Shown here piece after piece: positions 43,405 to 52,908 of a stretch of 64,000 nt of DNA (its first letter is position 1; each line of letters opens with the position of its first letter). This DNA comes from Christiangramia bathymodioli (lineage in GTDB: Bacteria; Bacteroidota; Bacteroidia; Flavobacteriales; Flavobacteriaceae). The notes beneath the pieces were generated by a model. The model worked only from the letters and a program-made list of their open reading frames with translations, did no database searches and was not told the DNA's origin. Location of the stretch: positions 1,178,048 through 1,242,047 of the forward strand of contig SRSL01000001.1 in NCBI GenBank assembly GCA_009735695.1. Reading direction: 5' to 3'. A program made the translations under genes and the position numbers.

Positions 43405-46400
43405 ATGAGTAAGAAATTCCCTGAATATAAAGGTCTTGACCTGCCTAGGGTGGCAGAAGAAATCCTAAACTACTGGGAAGAGAATGATATTTTCGAAAAA
43501 AGTGTGACCACCCGTGAAGGAAAGGAGCCATTCGTGTTTTTCGAAGGTCCGCCTTCGGCCAATGGTTTGCCGGGGATTCACCATGTGATGGCTCGTGCCA
43601 TCAAGGATATTTTTTGCCGTTATAAAACCCAGAAAGGTTACCAGGTAAAACGTAAGGCCGGATGGGATACACACGGACTTCCGGTTGAGCTTGGTGTGGA
43701 AAAGGAACTTGGAATCACCAAGGAGGATATCGGTACCAAGATCTCCATCGAAAAATATAATGAAGCCTGTAAGAACGCGGTAATGCGTTATACCGATGTC
43801 TGGAACGAGCTTACCCAGAAAATGGGTTACTGGGTGGATATGGATGACCCATATATCACCTACAAGTCCAAATACATGGAAACGGTTTGGTGGCTGTTAT
43901 CCCAGATCTATAAAAAGGATCTTATTTATAAAGGATACACCATTCAGCCATATTCTCCAAAAGCTGGAACAGGGCTTAGCTCGCATGAGCTGAACCAACC
44001 CGGAACTTACCAGGATGTAACCGATACCACGGTAACGGCCATGTTCAAAATTAAAGATGCATCTGCCTCACCCGTTGGGGGAGGTCTGGAGGGGGCTTTC
44101 TTTATCGCCTGGACCACCACGCCGTGGACGCTGCCCTCCAACACAGCACTTACCGTTGGCCCAAAGATCGAATATGTAACGGTAAAGACTTACAACCAGT
44201 ATACTTTCGAGCCGATCACCATTATCGTGGCGAAGGAGCTGGCTGAAAAACAATTCGATAAGAAATTCAGAAAAGCTGAATCTGAAGAGGATCTGAAATC
44301 CTATTCAAAAGAAGATAAAAAGATTCCTTACTTGGTGGGCGAAAGCTTTAAAGGTAAGGACCTGGTAGGGATCACCTATGAGCAGTTATTGCCATATGCC
44401 CAGCCGAACGATAATCCTGAAAATGCTTTCCGCATTATTTCGGGTGACTTCGTAACTACCGAAGATGGTACCGGGATCGTTCATACCGCGCCAACATTTG
44501 GTGCAGACGATGCCCTGGTTGCCAAGCAGGCGACTCCTGAAGTGCCACCGATGCTTGTAAAGGATGAGAACGGAAACCTGGTTCCATTAGTGGATCTTCA
44601 GGGTAGATTCCGTCCTGAAATGGGTGAGCTGGCCGGGAAGTACGTAAAGAACGAATACTACGATGAAGGCCAGGCTCCGGAAAAGTCGGTAGACGTGGAG
44701 ATCGCCATTAAACTGAAGGAAGAGAATCGTGCCTTCAAAGTTGAAAAATATGTTCACAGCTACCCGAACTGCTGGAGAACCGATAAACCTATTCTATATT
44801 ATCCGCTGGATTCCTGGTTCATCAAGGTGACCGAATTCAAGGATCGAATGTATGAGTTGAACCAGTCCATCAACTGGAAACCTAAATCCACCGGTGAGGG
44901 AAGATTTGGGAACTGGCTGGCAAATGCCAACGACTGGAACCTGAGCCGTAGCCGTTACTGGGGAATTCCGTTGCCTATCTGGAGATCCGAGGACGGGACC
45001 GAGGTGAAGGTAATGGGTTCTGTGGCTGAATTGAAAGAAGAAATGCAGAAGTCGGTGGAAGCTGGCTTTATGGATAAGGATATTTTCGAGGATTTCGATC
45101 CTGCCGATATGAGCGAGGAGAACTACGAAAAAGTAGATCTTCACAAAAACGTGGTGGACGAAATTACGCTGGTTTCTGACTCCGGAAAACCCATGAAGCG
45201 TGAAGCCGACCTGATCGATGTTTGGTTCGATTCCGGTTCCATGCCTTATGCCCAGTGGCATTATCCTTTTGAGAACAAGGAAAAGGTTGAGAACAAATGG
45301 CGTAAAGCCGACTTTATCGCGGAAGGTGTTGACCAGACCCGAGGATGGTTCTATACCCTGCATGCGATCGCGACCATGATCTTTGATGATGTGGCTTACA
45401 AGAACGTGGTTTCTAACGGACTTGTACTTGACAAGAATGGGCAAAAAATGTCGAAAAGGCTTGGAAACGCGGTAGATCCTTTCGAAACCCTCGCGGTTTA
45501 TGGACCGGATGCGACAAGATGGTATATGATCTCCAACGCGAATCCATGGGATAACCTGAAATTCGATATTGAGGGAATAGGTGAGGTGCAACGTAAGTTC
45601 TTCGGAACACTTTATAATACCTACTCGTTCTTTACGCTTTACGCGAATATTGATGAATTTACTTATTCCGAAAAGGATGTGGAACTTTCAGAAAGACCAG
45701 AGATCGATCGATGGATACTTTCAGAATTGCATACGCTTGTCGAAAAAGTGGATAAGTTCTATGCCGATTATGAACCGACCAAAGCTACCAGGGCGATCTC
45801 TGAATTCGTCCAGGAAAACCTGAGTAACTGGTTCGTACGATTAAGCCGAAGAAGATTCTGGAAAGGCGATTATGAGCAGGATAAGATCTCTGCTTATCAA
45901 ACGCTTTATACCTGTCTTGAAACCGTAGCTAAACTGGGTGCTCCAGTGGCTCCTTTCTATATGGACAGGCTGTTCAGGGACCTGAATGCAGCTACCGGGA
46001 AGGATACTTCGGAATCTGTTCATACGGCCGATTTCCCGGTTTATGAACCGAAATTTGTTGATAAATCCCTGGAACGAAAGATGGAAAAGGCCCAAACCAT
46101 TTCATCTTTAGTGCTTTCGCTTCGTAAAAAAGAGATGATCAAGGTGCGTCAACCGCTGCAAAGAGTAATGATCCCGGTACTTGACAAGGAACAGGAACAG
46201 GAGATCAAGGCGGTGGAAGATCTGATCAAATCGGAAGTGAATGTAAAGGAAATTCAGTTGATCGATGATGCTTCAGGTCTATTAAAGAAACAAATTAAGC
46301 CAAATTTTAGAGTTCTTGGTCCAAGATTTGGTAAAGATATCAAACTGGTAATCAGTAAGATAAATCAGTTTACTTCAGAAGATATCGCCAAAATTGAACG

Positions 46401-46806
46401 GGAAGGCGAAATAAGCGTGCAGATTAACGAAAAAATGGTTAATTTGTCATTAGATGAGGTAGAAATTACCTCACAGGATATCGAGGGTTGGCTGGTTGCC
46501 AGCAGCGGGAACCTTACCGTAGCCCTCGACGTTAGTATCTCGGAAGAGCTCAAAAAGGAAGGTGTTGCCAGGGAACTGGTTAACAGGATCCAGAATCTTA
46601 GAAAGGATTCGGGCTATGAAGTGACTGACACCATAGATGTGACCCTACAAAAAGACGGCATTGTCGAGGATGCCGTGAACGACAACATAACTTATATTAA
46701 GAACGAAACATTAACTGCAAACCTCGAATTTGCAGAGGTGGTAGATGAAGGAGCCGATATTGAATTCGATGATATTGCCACTAAATTGTTTATTAAAAAA
46801 CATTAA
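43405..46806 (+). CDS. ileS: Isoleucyl-tRNA synthetase
   Basis: A 1133-residue class I synthetase. The N-terminal ATP-binding motif is in FEGPPSANGLPGIHHVMARA (HIGH-type), followed by TYKTQKGYQVKRKAGWDTHGLPVELGVEKELGI. An editing domain with TTTPWTLPSNTALTVGP, the GVDQTRGWFYTLHAI segment and KMSKR in NGQKMSKRLGNAVDPFE follow. A long anticodon and C-terminal domain ends the protein. The length and C-terminal domain without a visible zinc motif point to the eukaryote-like IleS2 type, common in Bacteroidota and linked with mupirocin resistance. The short upstream region (43258-43404) shows no T-box. A dksA-like gene follows after four bases. Confidence 0.96.
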   Translation: MSKKFPEYKGLDLPRVAEEILNYWEENDIFEKSVTTREGKEPFVFFEGPPSANGLPGIHHVMARAIKDIFCRYKTQKGYQVKRKAGWDTHGLPVELGVEKELGITKEDIGTKISIEKYNEACKNAVMRYTDVWNELTQKMGYWVDMDDPYITYKSKYMETVWWLLSQIYKKDLIYKGYTIQPYSPKAGTGLSSHELNQPGTYQDVTDTTVTAMFKIKDASASPVGGGLEGAFFIAWTTTPWTLPSNTALTVGPKIEYVTVKTYNQYTFEPITIIVAKELAEKQFDKKFRKAESEEDLKSYSKEDKKIPYLVGESFKGKDLVGITYEQLLPYAQPNDNPENAFRIISGDFVTTEDGTGIVHTAPTFGADDALVAKQATPEVPPMLVKDENGNLVPLVDLQGRFRPEMGELAGKYVKNEYYDEGQAPEKSVDVEIAIKLKEENRAFKVEKYVHSYPNCWRTDKPILYYPLDSWFIKVTEFKDRMYELNQSINWKPKSTGEGRFGNWLANANDWNLSRSRYWGIPLPIWRSEDGTEVKVMGSVAELKEEMQKSVEAGFMDKDIFEDFDPADMSEENYEKVDLHKNVVDEITLVSDSGKPMKREADLIDVWFDSGSMPYAQWHYPFENKEKVENKWRKADFIAEGVDQTRGWFYTLHAIATMIFDDVAYKNVVSNGLVLDKNGQKMSKRLGNAVDPFETLAVYGPDATRWYMISNANPWDNLKFDIEGIGEVQRKFFGTLYNTYSFFTLYANIDEFTYSEKDVELSERPEIDRWILSELHTLVEKVDKFYADYEPTKATRAISEFVQENLSNWFVRLSRRRFWKGDYEQDKISAYQTLYTCLETVAKLGAPVAPFYMDRLFRDLNAATGKDTSESVHTADFPVYEPKFVDKSLERKMEKAQTISSLVLSLRKKEMIKVRQPLQRVMIPVLDKEQEQEIKAVEDLIKSEVNVKEIQLIDDASGLLKKQIKPNFRVLGPRFGKDIKLVISKINQFTSEDIAKIEREGEISVQINEKMVNLSLDEVEITSQDIEGWLVASSGNLTVALDVSISEELKKEGVARELVNRIQNLRKDSGYEVTDTIDVTLQKDGIVEDAVNDNITYIKNETLTANLEFAEVVDEGADIEFDDIATKLFIKKH

Positions 46807-46810
46807 AGCC

Positions 46811-47194
46811 ATGTCTACAGAAGTAAAAGAACGTTACAGCGATGCCGATCTGGCAGAGTTCAAGGCTCTGATCAAGAAAAAGATTGAAAAGGCACAGGAG
46901 CAATTGGAGATCTACAAAACTGCTTATAAGAACGACGGGAACAATGGAACCGACGATACTTCGCCTACTTTCAAAGCATTTGAAGAAGGAAGCGAAACCA
47001 TGAGCAAGGAAGCGAACTCTCAGCTGGCCATTCGCCAGGAAAAATTCATCAGGGATCTGAAAAATGCCCTGATGAGAATCGAGAATAAAACCTACGGTGT
47101 TTGTAGAGTCACCGGGAAATTGATCGCAAAAGAAAGATTGCTACTGGTTCCTCATGCTACGCTAAGCATTGAGGCGAAGAATATGCAACGATAG
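46811..47194 (+). CDS. DksA/TraR-family protein without zinc-finger cysteines
   Basis: From ATG 46811 the protein has 127 residues. It has the coiled-coil N-terminal half of DksA (LIKKKIEKAQEQLEIYKTAYKN), the acidic NNGTDDTSPTFKAFEEGSE tip region, and a C-terminal globular part YGVCRVTGKLIAKERLLLVPHATLSIEAK. The four-cysteine zinc finger of classical DksA is reduced to one Cys, as is usual in Bacteroidota members I know. DksA-like proteins bind RNA polymerase in the secondary channel. The longer frame from 46745 lies inside ileS and is rejected. It lies four bases after ileS and ends before a terminator. Confidence 0.88.
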   Translation: MSTEVKERYSDADLAEFKALIKKKIEKAQEQLEIYKTAYKNDGNNGTDDTSPTFKAFEEGSETMSKEANSQLAIRQEKFIRDLKNALMRIENKTYGVCRVTGKLIAKERLLLVPHATLSIEAKNMQR

Positions 47195-47215
47195 ATTATT
47201 AATAATTGATATAGG

Positions 47216-47250
47216 AACGTCCTGCTTCGTAAGATGCCAGGACGTTTTTT
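47216..47250 (+). terminator. Terminator after the dksA-like gene
   Basis: AACGTCCTG / CAGGACGTT pair around a 13-base loop, followed by T4-T6. It lies across the 5' end of a longer frame for the next gene and so supports the later start at 47264. Confidence 0.8.
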
Positions 47251-47263
47251 GTTTAGACGGAAG

Positions 47264-47887
47264 ATGAAGAGGTTGTTCTGTATTTTGTTTTTGTTCTTCG
47301 GAATCATGGCACAGGCGCAGCGCGAAACCAGGGAAACCATAGATGCCCGTAATATCGAGATATTGCGAATTGCTACCGATGAGGTTTACCAGATCAAGTT
47401 GATCGCTACGGAAACTCCAGGTATTTCGATCAAAACCCATTCTGAAGGAGAATATTTCAGGGATATCATTCTGGACACTGAAATCAAGGATGGAGAACTG
47501 AAGATTACCAGTCGGTATCCGCAGGAACTGGCGGGTGGTTACGATAAACTGAGTGCTCATAAGGTCTTTTCGTTGGAAGTCGAGATCAGGGTTCCGGAAG
47601 GACTGGAAATCGTGATCACTTCTAACCTTGCCTCGGTTATAGCTTCGGGGAATTTTGAACGCTTTCATGCCGATCTAAAACAGGGTTACTGCAAATTGCT
47701 GGATTTTTCAGGAAGCGCGGTGATCAACACCTTTTCTGGAGATATACTGGTAGAAACCAATTCGGGAGCTATCGAGGCGAAATCCAGGCACGGAAAACTT
47801 ATTCTTCCCGATTTTCTGCCCGGCCAGATGCCCTTAAGGCTCACCAGTATAGACGGCGACATTCAGGTTCGGAAAACTAAATATTAA
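47264..47887 (+). CDS. Exported hypothetical protein, auto-transporter/head-GIN-like beta repeat
   Basis: ATG 47264 gives a 207-residue protein with signal peptide (MKRLFCILFLFFGIMAQAQ). The mature part is a string of beta strands (VYQIKLIATETPGISIKTHSEGEYF, LEVEIRVPEGLEIVITSNLASV, INTFSGDILVETNSGAIEAKS) like the beta-helical DUF4097/head-GIN-type proteins of Bacteroidota. I do not recognise it more closely. It begins just after the terminator of the dksA-like gene and is followed 35 bases later by lspA. No catalytic residues are evident. Confidence 0.75.
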   Translation: MKRLFCILFLFFGIMAQAQRETRETIDARNIEILRIATDEVYQIKLIATETPGISIKTHSEGEYFRDIILDTEIKDGELKITSRYPQELAGGYDKLSAHKVFSLEVEIRVPEGLEIVITSNLASVIASGNFERFHADLKQGYCKLLDFSGSAVINTFSGDILVETNSGAIEAKSRHGKLILPDFLPGQMPLRLTSIDGDIQVRKTKY

Positions 47888-47922
47888 TTGTATTTTTGAG
47901 CCGTTTTAACAAGAAAAAATAG

Positions 47923-48540
47923 ATGTCCCTTAAAAAAGCCGGTATAATTATCATCCTGATCCTTCTTATCGATCAGATCTCCAAATTCTATATCAAGACC
48001 CATTTTGCCCTCGGTGACGAGGTGGAAGTTTTTGACTGGTTTCGAATTCTGTTCGTTGAAAATGAAGGGATGGCCTGGGGAACCAAGATACCCGGAGAAT
48101 ACGGGAAACTGGCTCTTACACTGTTCAGGCTGGCTGCGATCACAGGGATTGGCTACTGGTTATGGGATAGTGTAAGAAAAAATGGTTCCAGACTTCTTAT
48201 TGTAGCCATTGCGATGATCTTCGCCGGTGCTTTTGGAAATATTATAGATTCGGTATTCTACGGCATCATCTTTAACGACTCTTACGGGCAGGTAGCGACC
48301 TTTTTACCCGAGGGCGGTGGATATGCCACTCTTTTTCATGGTAAGGTAGTAGACATGCTCTATTTTCCCTTATGGAAGGGCTATCTTCCGGATTGGATCC
48401 CTTTCTGGGGTGGAGAATACTTTACATTTTTTGAACCGGTCTTCAATATTGCCGATTCTGCCATTAGTATAGGGGTAGCGCTTCTGTTGGTCTTCAATAA
48501 AAAAGCTTTTCCGAAGCACGAGGAAGAGAATAAAAAGTAA
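47923..48540 (+). CDS. lspA: Lipoprotein signal peptidase
   Basis: LspA removes the signal peptide of prolipoproteins in the inner membrane. The 205-residue protein has four membrane helices. It has the conserved DQISKFYIK near the N-terminus, the catalytic Asp in GNIIDSVFYG and the second catalytic Asp in FNIADSAISIGVALLL. FEPVFNIADS is the usual C-terminal signature. The protein is longer than the 160-170 residues usual elsewhere because of an inserted loop (about 108-145), common in Bacteroidota. Its stop directly touches the convergent response regulator stop with no gap. Confidence 0.95.
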   Translation: MSLKKAGIIIILILLIDQISKFYIKTHFALGDEVEVFDWFRILFVENEGMAWGTKIPGEYGKLALTLFRLAAITGIGYWLWDSVRKNGSRLLIVAIAMIFAGAFGNIIDSVFYGIIFNDSYGQVATFLPEGGGYATLFHGKVVDMLYFPLWKGYLPDWIPFWGGEYFTFFEPVFNIADSAISIGVALLLVFNKKAFPKHEEENKK

Positions 48541-48957
48541 TTACGCGGCCGTTTTCTCGAAGATCTTTTCGAATTTTTTCAGCTCAATGGGTTTGATCAG
48601 GTAATCGGTTACCAGGTTGAATGATTTTGCGCGTTCCAGGTCTCGGGGATCGATGGAGGAGCTCACCACGTAAAGGGTTATCTTTTTGTTTAAATTATTC
48701 TTGATCTTGATGAATTCGTTCAGGAATTCCCAGCCATCCATCACCGGCATGTTCAGATCCAGGAAAATGATATCGGGAAGCTTATCTTCATCGGTGGCGT
48801 TTTGCATGATCTCCTTGAAATAATCCAGGGCTTCCTTGCCATTTTTGTAGATAAGCAGGTTCTCTGAAAGCTTTTTGATCTCGATGATCTTCTTTACCAG
48901 ATTCACGTATATCTTGTCGTCATCAATGATACACGCCAGTTCCACTTTTTGCCCCAT
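48541..48957 (-). CDS. Single-domain response regulator (receiver only)
   Basis: A 138-residue CheY-like receiver. The acidic pocket is D12-D14 (ACIIDDDKI), phospho-acceptor D67 is in IIFLDLNMPVMDGWEF, the switch Ser/Thr is in YVVSSSIDPRD, and the Lys is in DYLIKPIEL. There is no output domain, so it acts through protein contacts. The PAS sensor kinase gene ends 12 bases before its start, so kinase and regulator are co-transcribed and probably partners. Confidence 0.93.
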   Translation of the reverse strand: MGQKVELACIIDDDKIYVNLVKKIIEIKKLSENLLIYKNGKEALDYFKEIMQNATDEDKLPDIIFLDLNMPVMDGWEFLNEFIKIKNNLNKKITLYVVSSSIDPRDLERAKSFNLVTDYLIKPIELKKFEKIFEKTAA

Positions 48958-48968
48958 AATCGATAGAT

Positions 48969-50423
48969 CTAGAATTTTATTTTAAACGTTGTCCCAATGT
49001 TCAGGGTACTGCTAACCGATATGGTCCCCCCAAGGGCTTCTACCTGGTTTTTAGTAATGAACAAACCAATTCCTTTGGCCTCGGGATTGTTTTGATGAAA
49101 GGTCTTATACATCCCAAACATCTTGTCCCCATACTCCTCGAGGTCTATTCCCATACCATTGTCGCTCACTTCAAGATATTCCTTGTCGTTCTCAACATAG
49201 GTTTGAATAAAGATGACCGGTTTACGCCCCGGTTGTCTGTACCGGATTGCATTGGTGATTAAATTTAGTAAAATACTTTCAAGATACTCAGGGATGTAGC
49301 GAATTTCTTTCAGGTCTTGAAATTCAGCGACGATTTTTGCATTTTCTCGATTAATCAGGGAAGAAATCGATGCCAGAACCACATCAAGCGCCTCGTCAAA
49401 CCGAATTTTAACCTTTTCTTTCTTAAGCGAGGTTTGAATGCTCACGATGTCATTCAGTCGGGAAATGGCATTATCCAGGTTTCCGGCCACATCCTCGACA
49501 TTTGCCAGAAGATCCAGTTTATCCCTGTCGGTTTTTGATTCTCTCAGCAGTTCGCAAATGAGGCTCAGGTTACTGCTATGGGATCTTAAGTGATGGGAAA
49601 CAATGTGAGCAAAATTGAAAAGCCTGGAATTTTGAGTAGCGATAATGTCCAGCGAATTCTGAAGGTTGAGCTCGTTATTCTTGTTTTCATCGATATTCTG
49701 AAGCACTCCTCGAATTCCGATAACCAGCTGCTCGTCATTGTAAACTGGTTTCCCGGTAAGTCTTACCCAGAATTCCCTGTTCTGAAACGAGAGCATTTTC
49801 AGCTCCAGTTTGAACGGGATGCCAAAATTCTCACATTTTTCGAAAGCATTCAGCATTCGGTTATGATGTTCAGGCGCGTAGAATTTCATGCGGTCTTCGT
49901 AAGCCGGCTGAAAATCTTTGGGACAATCAACGATCTTTCGCGTCACATCATCCCAGTAAATATTCTTATTAAGCGTATCGATATACCAGCCACCGGTAGA
50001 GGTCATCTCGGCCGTCTCACGGTAATAGAAGAAATTTTCCTCGATGGTATACTGGTCGCGCTTGCTTTGGTGAATATTCACAAACAGCAAAACGGCAGTT
50101 TCCCTGAAACTGTTACCGCGGCTTTTCTGATTTTTGCATTCGAACCAGCGGTATTTGCCGTTTTCGAGCCTTAGCTTGATTTCAAAACTAAATGGCTCGT
50201 TTTCCTTGATCAGTTTTTCAAAATGTATTCTGAAATCGTAACGGTAATCGGGGTGAAGTATGTGATTGATAAAGAATTCGAAGCGATCTTCTTCAATTTC
50301 TGGTTTTCCTACCAGCGAATCAAAATGCTCAGACCATAAGATCTCCTTGGAAAACAAATTGATCTTCCAGTAGGCAATATCAAAGTCTTCCAGAATGCTA
50401 TTTAGCTGTAGGTCGGTAAGCAT
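48969..50423 (-). CDS. PAS-domain sensor histidine kinase (cytosolic)
   Basis: The 484-residue protein has no membrane helix. Two PAS regions (about 10-120 and 130-250; FSFEIKLRLENGKYRWFECKN and ILSFQNREFWVRLTGKPVYN-type PAC motifs) precede a HisKA-like dimerisation helix with the phospho-His in FNFAHIVSHHLRSHSSNLSL. A HATPase follows with LNLITNAIRYRQPG (N box), VSDNGMGIDLEEYG (G1) and GIGLFITKNQVEALGG (G2). The H-x-x-R form resembles HWE-like or Bacteroidota PAS kinases. It is paired with the receiver protein encoded 12 bases downstream. The signal is cytosolic and unknown. Confidence 0.92.
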   Translation of the reverse strand: MLTDLQLNSILEDFDIAYWKINLFSKEILWSEHFDSLVGKPEIEEDRFEFFINHILHPDYRYDFRIHFEKLIKENEPFSFEIKLRLENGKYRWFECKNQKSRGNSFRETAVLLFVNIHQSKRDQYTIEENFFYYRETAEMTSTGGWYIDTLNKNIYWDDVTRKIVDCPKDFQPAYEDRMKFYAPEHHNRMLNAFEKCENFGIPFKLELKMLSFQNREFWVRLTGKPVYNDEQLVIGIRGVLQNIDENKNNELNLQNSLDIIATQNSRLFNFAHIVSHHLRSHSSNLSLICELLRESKTDRDKLDLLANVEDVAGNLDNAISRLNDIVSIQTSLKKEKVKIRFDEALDVVLASISSLINRENAKIVAEFQDLKEIRYIPEYLESILLNLITNAIRYRQPGRKPVIFIQTYVENDKEYLEVSDNGMGIDLEEYGDKMFGMYKTFHQNNPEAKGIGLFITKNQVEALGGTISVSSTLNIGTTFKIKF

Positions 50424-50480
50424 CTAAGTGATTTGTCTGGTTAAAAATAACCTAAACGGGGCATCCCCGCAAAAATTATT

Positions 50481-51050
50481 TTAATTTCTGAATTCAAATA
50501 TTTTTTCAGGTGTCACGCAGTAATCCAGTGGAATGTCGCTGCTGTATATTTCCTGTATCTCCTCAACCGGTTCAAAAAACGACAGACCAATTTTGACGAT
50601 TTCGGGTTTACAACCGGCCAGGAATTTATCGTAAAATCCCTTTCCGTACCCAACGCGGTGACCCTTTTTATCGAAGGCCAGCAAAGGGATAAATACGACT
50701 TCCAACTTATTTGCCGGGATCTCTATACCATCTTCAGGTTCGGGAATGTTCCACCGGTTCTTTTTGATCACGGTCTGATCTGTTAGTAAAAAATTATGCA
50801 TCGAGCCTGTCTTATGATCGGTCTTCGGAATCACCACTTCCTTATCTTTTCCCTGGAGAATGTGCAGTAAAAATTCGGTTTCTATCTCCTTTTGTTCGGC
50901 AATGCTCAGGAAAATATGGTAAAACCGAAAATCCCAGACTGGAAGTTCCAGGCTTCTGTTCGCGATCTCCAGGCTTTTTTCCTGTATTTCAGTTTCGCTA
51001 AGGCCTAGTCGTAATTCCTTGAATTTCTTCCTGATCTCAGCTTTCTTCAT
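50481..51050 (-). CDS. 5-formyltetrahydrofolate cyclo-ligase
   Basis: This enzyme converts 5-formyl-THF to 5,10-methenyl-THF with ATP. The 189-residue protein begins MKKAEIRKKFKELRLGLSE and has PKTDHKTGSMHNFLL. The family signature VVFIPLLAFDKKGHRVGYGKGFYDKFLA (about 117-144) contains the G-R-G-x-G-Y/F-Y-D pattern. It overlaps the 3' end of the AstE-like gene by 14 bases and ends the leftward rim operon. A link with peptide modification is not obvious; it may only share the promoter. Confidence 0.94.
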   Translation of the reverse strand: MKKAEIRKKFKELRLGLSETEIQEKSLEIANRSLELPVWDFRFYHIFLSIAEQKEIETEFLLHILQGKDKEVVIPKTDHKTGSMHNFLLTDQTVIKKNRWNIPEPEDGIEIPANKLEVVFIPLLAFDKKGHRVGYGKGFYDKFLAGCKPEIVKIGLSFFEPVEEIQEIYSSDIPLDYCVTPEKIFEFRN

Positions 51051-52032
51051 GTTCCTCTACTTTTGGCTGGGTTGAAATATGAAAGATCGCGTCGCCCTGG
51101 TAAACGATGGGTGATTCATTTACGTTGATCACGTAACCTTCGGTGTTCGATTTGATCTTGTGCCTGAATTTCCCGTATGGATCGGTAATCGTGGCGATAT
51201 ATTCACCTTTTTCCACATGCTTTCCGCAAGGAACTTTCACGTGTAAAAGTCCGCTGTATTTGGCTCTGAGCCATGAACTGGTTTCGATAAGCACCGTTTC
51301 CTTTTTCACTTCGGGATATTCAAACCTTGGTGCCAGCATTTCAAGATGGCTCAAAATACGCATAGCGCCTTCCACACCACATCTGGCAATTTCCTTATTG
51401 CTGTCCAAAGATTTTCCACCTTCGAAAAGCAAGACCGGAATTCCCAGTTTTGAACAGGTTTCCCGGTATGACTTGGTGATGGTTTTTGAATGTATGGTAA
51501 AGGGAGCGTTAAAGATCTTCGCGTATTTGATGCTTTGTTCATCACCCTTCTTCACGCGAATCTGTGGTGCATTGAACCTGGCAGCACCACCGGTATGAAA
51601 GTCGAGACAAAAATCAGCGATAGGAAGTATCTTTTTTACGAACTGGTAGGCGAACCGGCTGGCGAGCGACCCGTGCTTGGTTCCCGGAAATACCCTGTTA
51701 AGGTCTCGCCCATCGGGAAATTCCCTTGACATATTCAAAAAACCGAAAATATTCACGATCGGGATACAAATAACGGTACCTATTCGTGGCCTGTTCATTC
51801 CTTTTGAAATGATCTGCCGGATGATCTCCACGCCGTTGATCTCATCGCCGTGTATCCCTGCTGTTAGAAGCACAACAGGACCGGGTTTTTTAGATCGTTC
51901 GATAATGACCGGAACTTCCACCGAGGTGGTGGTATAAAGCTTGGCCATATTGAAATTGATGGTAGCTCCCTTCCCGGGCAGTACCTTTTCTCCTAAAATC
52001 TCAAGAACATTGTTCTTGTCTATTCTCGGCAT
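51037..52032 (-). CDS. Succinylglutamate desuccinylase/aspartoacylase (AstE-like) family protein
   Basis: A 331-residue zinc hydrolase of the M14-related AstE/AspA family. The zinc site has HGDE in LLTAGIHGDEINGVEIIRQI (about 54-73), DLNRVFPGTKHG, and the third ligand in ADFCLDFHTGGAARFN. The C-terminal part (about 235-331) is a beta-rich lipoyl-like domain (SGLLHVKVPCGKHVEKGEYIATI), as in many bacterial members. It stands three bases after rimK. In such operons the enzyme may cut amide-linked acyl or glutamyl groups, complementary to RimK. That role is inference; the family also hydrolyses N-acyl amino acids. Confidence 0.88.
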   Translation of the reverse strand: MPRIDKNNVLEILGEKVLPGKGATINFNMAKLYTTTSVEVPVIIERSKKPGPVVLLTAGIHGDEINGVEIIRQIISKGMNRPRIGTVICIPIVNIFGFLNMSREFPDGRDLNRVFPGTKHGSLASRFAYQFVKKILPIADFCLDFHTGGAARFNAPQIRVKKGDEQSIKYAKIFNAPFTIHSKTITKSYRETCSKLGIPVLLFEGGKSLDSNKEIARCGVEGAMRILSHLEMLAPRFEYPEVKKETVLIETSSWLRAKYSGLLHVKVPCGKHVEKGEYIATITDPYGKFRHKIKSNTEGYVINVNESPIVYQGDAIFHISTQPKVEEHEES

Positions 52033-52035
52033 ATA

Positions 52036-52908
52036 TTATTCGTTTCTTTCGATATATCGAATGATGGTTTTGGCGATGTCTTTGCCTGTTGCTGCTTCAA
52101 TACCTTCCAGCCCTGGGGAGCTGTTCACCTCGAGAATAAGCGGGCCCCTGCTACTCTGAAGCATATCCACACCAGCTACTCCAAGCGCCATGGCCTTGGC
52201 CGCCTTTATCGCTGCGTTTTCTTCTTCATCGGTAAGCTGAATAACGGAAGCTGAACCACCCCTGTGTAAATTAGACCTGAATTCTCCTTCCTTGCCCTGT
52301 CTTTTCATAGCGCCAACAACCTGGCCGTCTACCACGAAAGCACGAATATCAGCCCCACCAGCTTCCTTGATGAATTCCTGAACGATCACCCTGGCCTGTA
52401 AACCGTTAAAAGCTTCGATAACCGATTCTGCTGCATTCTGCGTTTCGGCTAAAACCACACCAAGTCCCTGGGTTCCTTCCAGCAATTTGATGATCACAGG
52501 TGCACCACCTACATGCTCGATGATCTCATGAACGTCTTTGGAATAATTGGTGAAAACGGTTTTCGGTAGACCAAGTCTCGCCCGGGAAAGTATTTGAAGG
52601 CTTCTTAATTTGTCCCGGCTTCTTACAAGCGCCTGGGATTCGGTGGTAGTAAATACTCCCATCATCTCGAACTGCCTAACCACGGCGGTTCCATAGAAGG
52701 TTACCGAAGCACCGATCCTTGGGATCACCGCATCTGTATCTTCCAGGAAATGACCTTTATAATAAATGCATGGATTCTTTTTTTCGATGATAAGATCACA
52801 CTTGATAGGATCTATCACCTCCACTTCGTGATTCCTTTTTTTTGCCGCCTCTACCAGCCTTTTCGTTGAATATAATTTTGGGTTTCTCGAGAGAATTCTA
52901 ATTTTCAT
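52036..52908 (-). CDS. rimK: RimK-type ATP-grasp glutamate ligase
   Basis: RimK adds glutamates to the C-terminus of ribosomal protein S6 or makes poly-glutamate-like chains. The 290-residue protein has the N-terminal RimK preATP-grasp domain ([25 protein letters not shown]). The ATP-grasp core follows: [40 protein letters not shown] with P-loop-like Gly, [17 protein letters not shown] and [21 protein letters not shown] with the Mg ligands. It overlaps the upstream zinc-protease-like gene by 11 bases and is followed by the AstE-like gene after three. Confidence 0.95.
   Translation of the reverse strand: MKIRILSRNPKLYSTKRLVEAAKKRNHEVEVIDPIKCDLIIEKKNPCIYYKGHFLEDTDAVIPRIGASVTFYGTAVVRQFEMMGVFTTTESQALVRSRDKLRSLQILSRARLGLPKTVFTNYSKDVHEIIEHVGGAPVIIKLLEGTQGLGVVLAETQNAAESVIEAFNGLQARVIVQEFIKEAGGADIRAFVVDGQVVGAMKRQGKEGEFRSNLHRGGSASVIQLTDEEENAAIKAAKAMALGVAGVDMLQSSRGPLILEVNSSPGLEGIEAATGKDIAKTIIRYIERNE

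Noticed and set aside
44794-45591. A 265-codon minus-strand open frame
   Set aside because: It lies fully inside ileS, whose frame is certain. The protein has no recognisable domain and the codon pattern fits the opposite strand.
49590-50174. A 194-codon plus-strand open frame
   Set aside because: It is the complement of the PAS sensor kinase gene and shows no own features.
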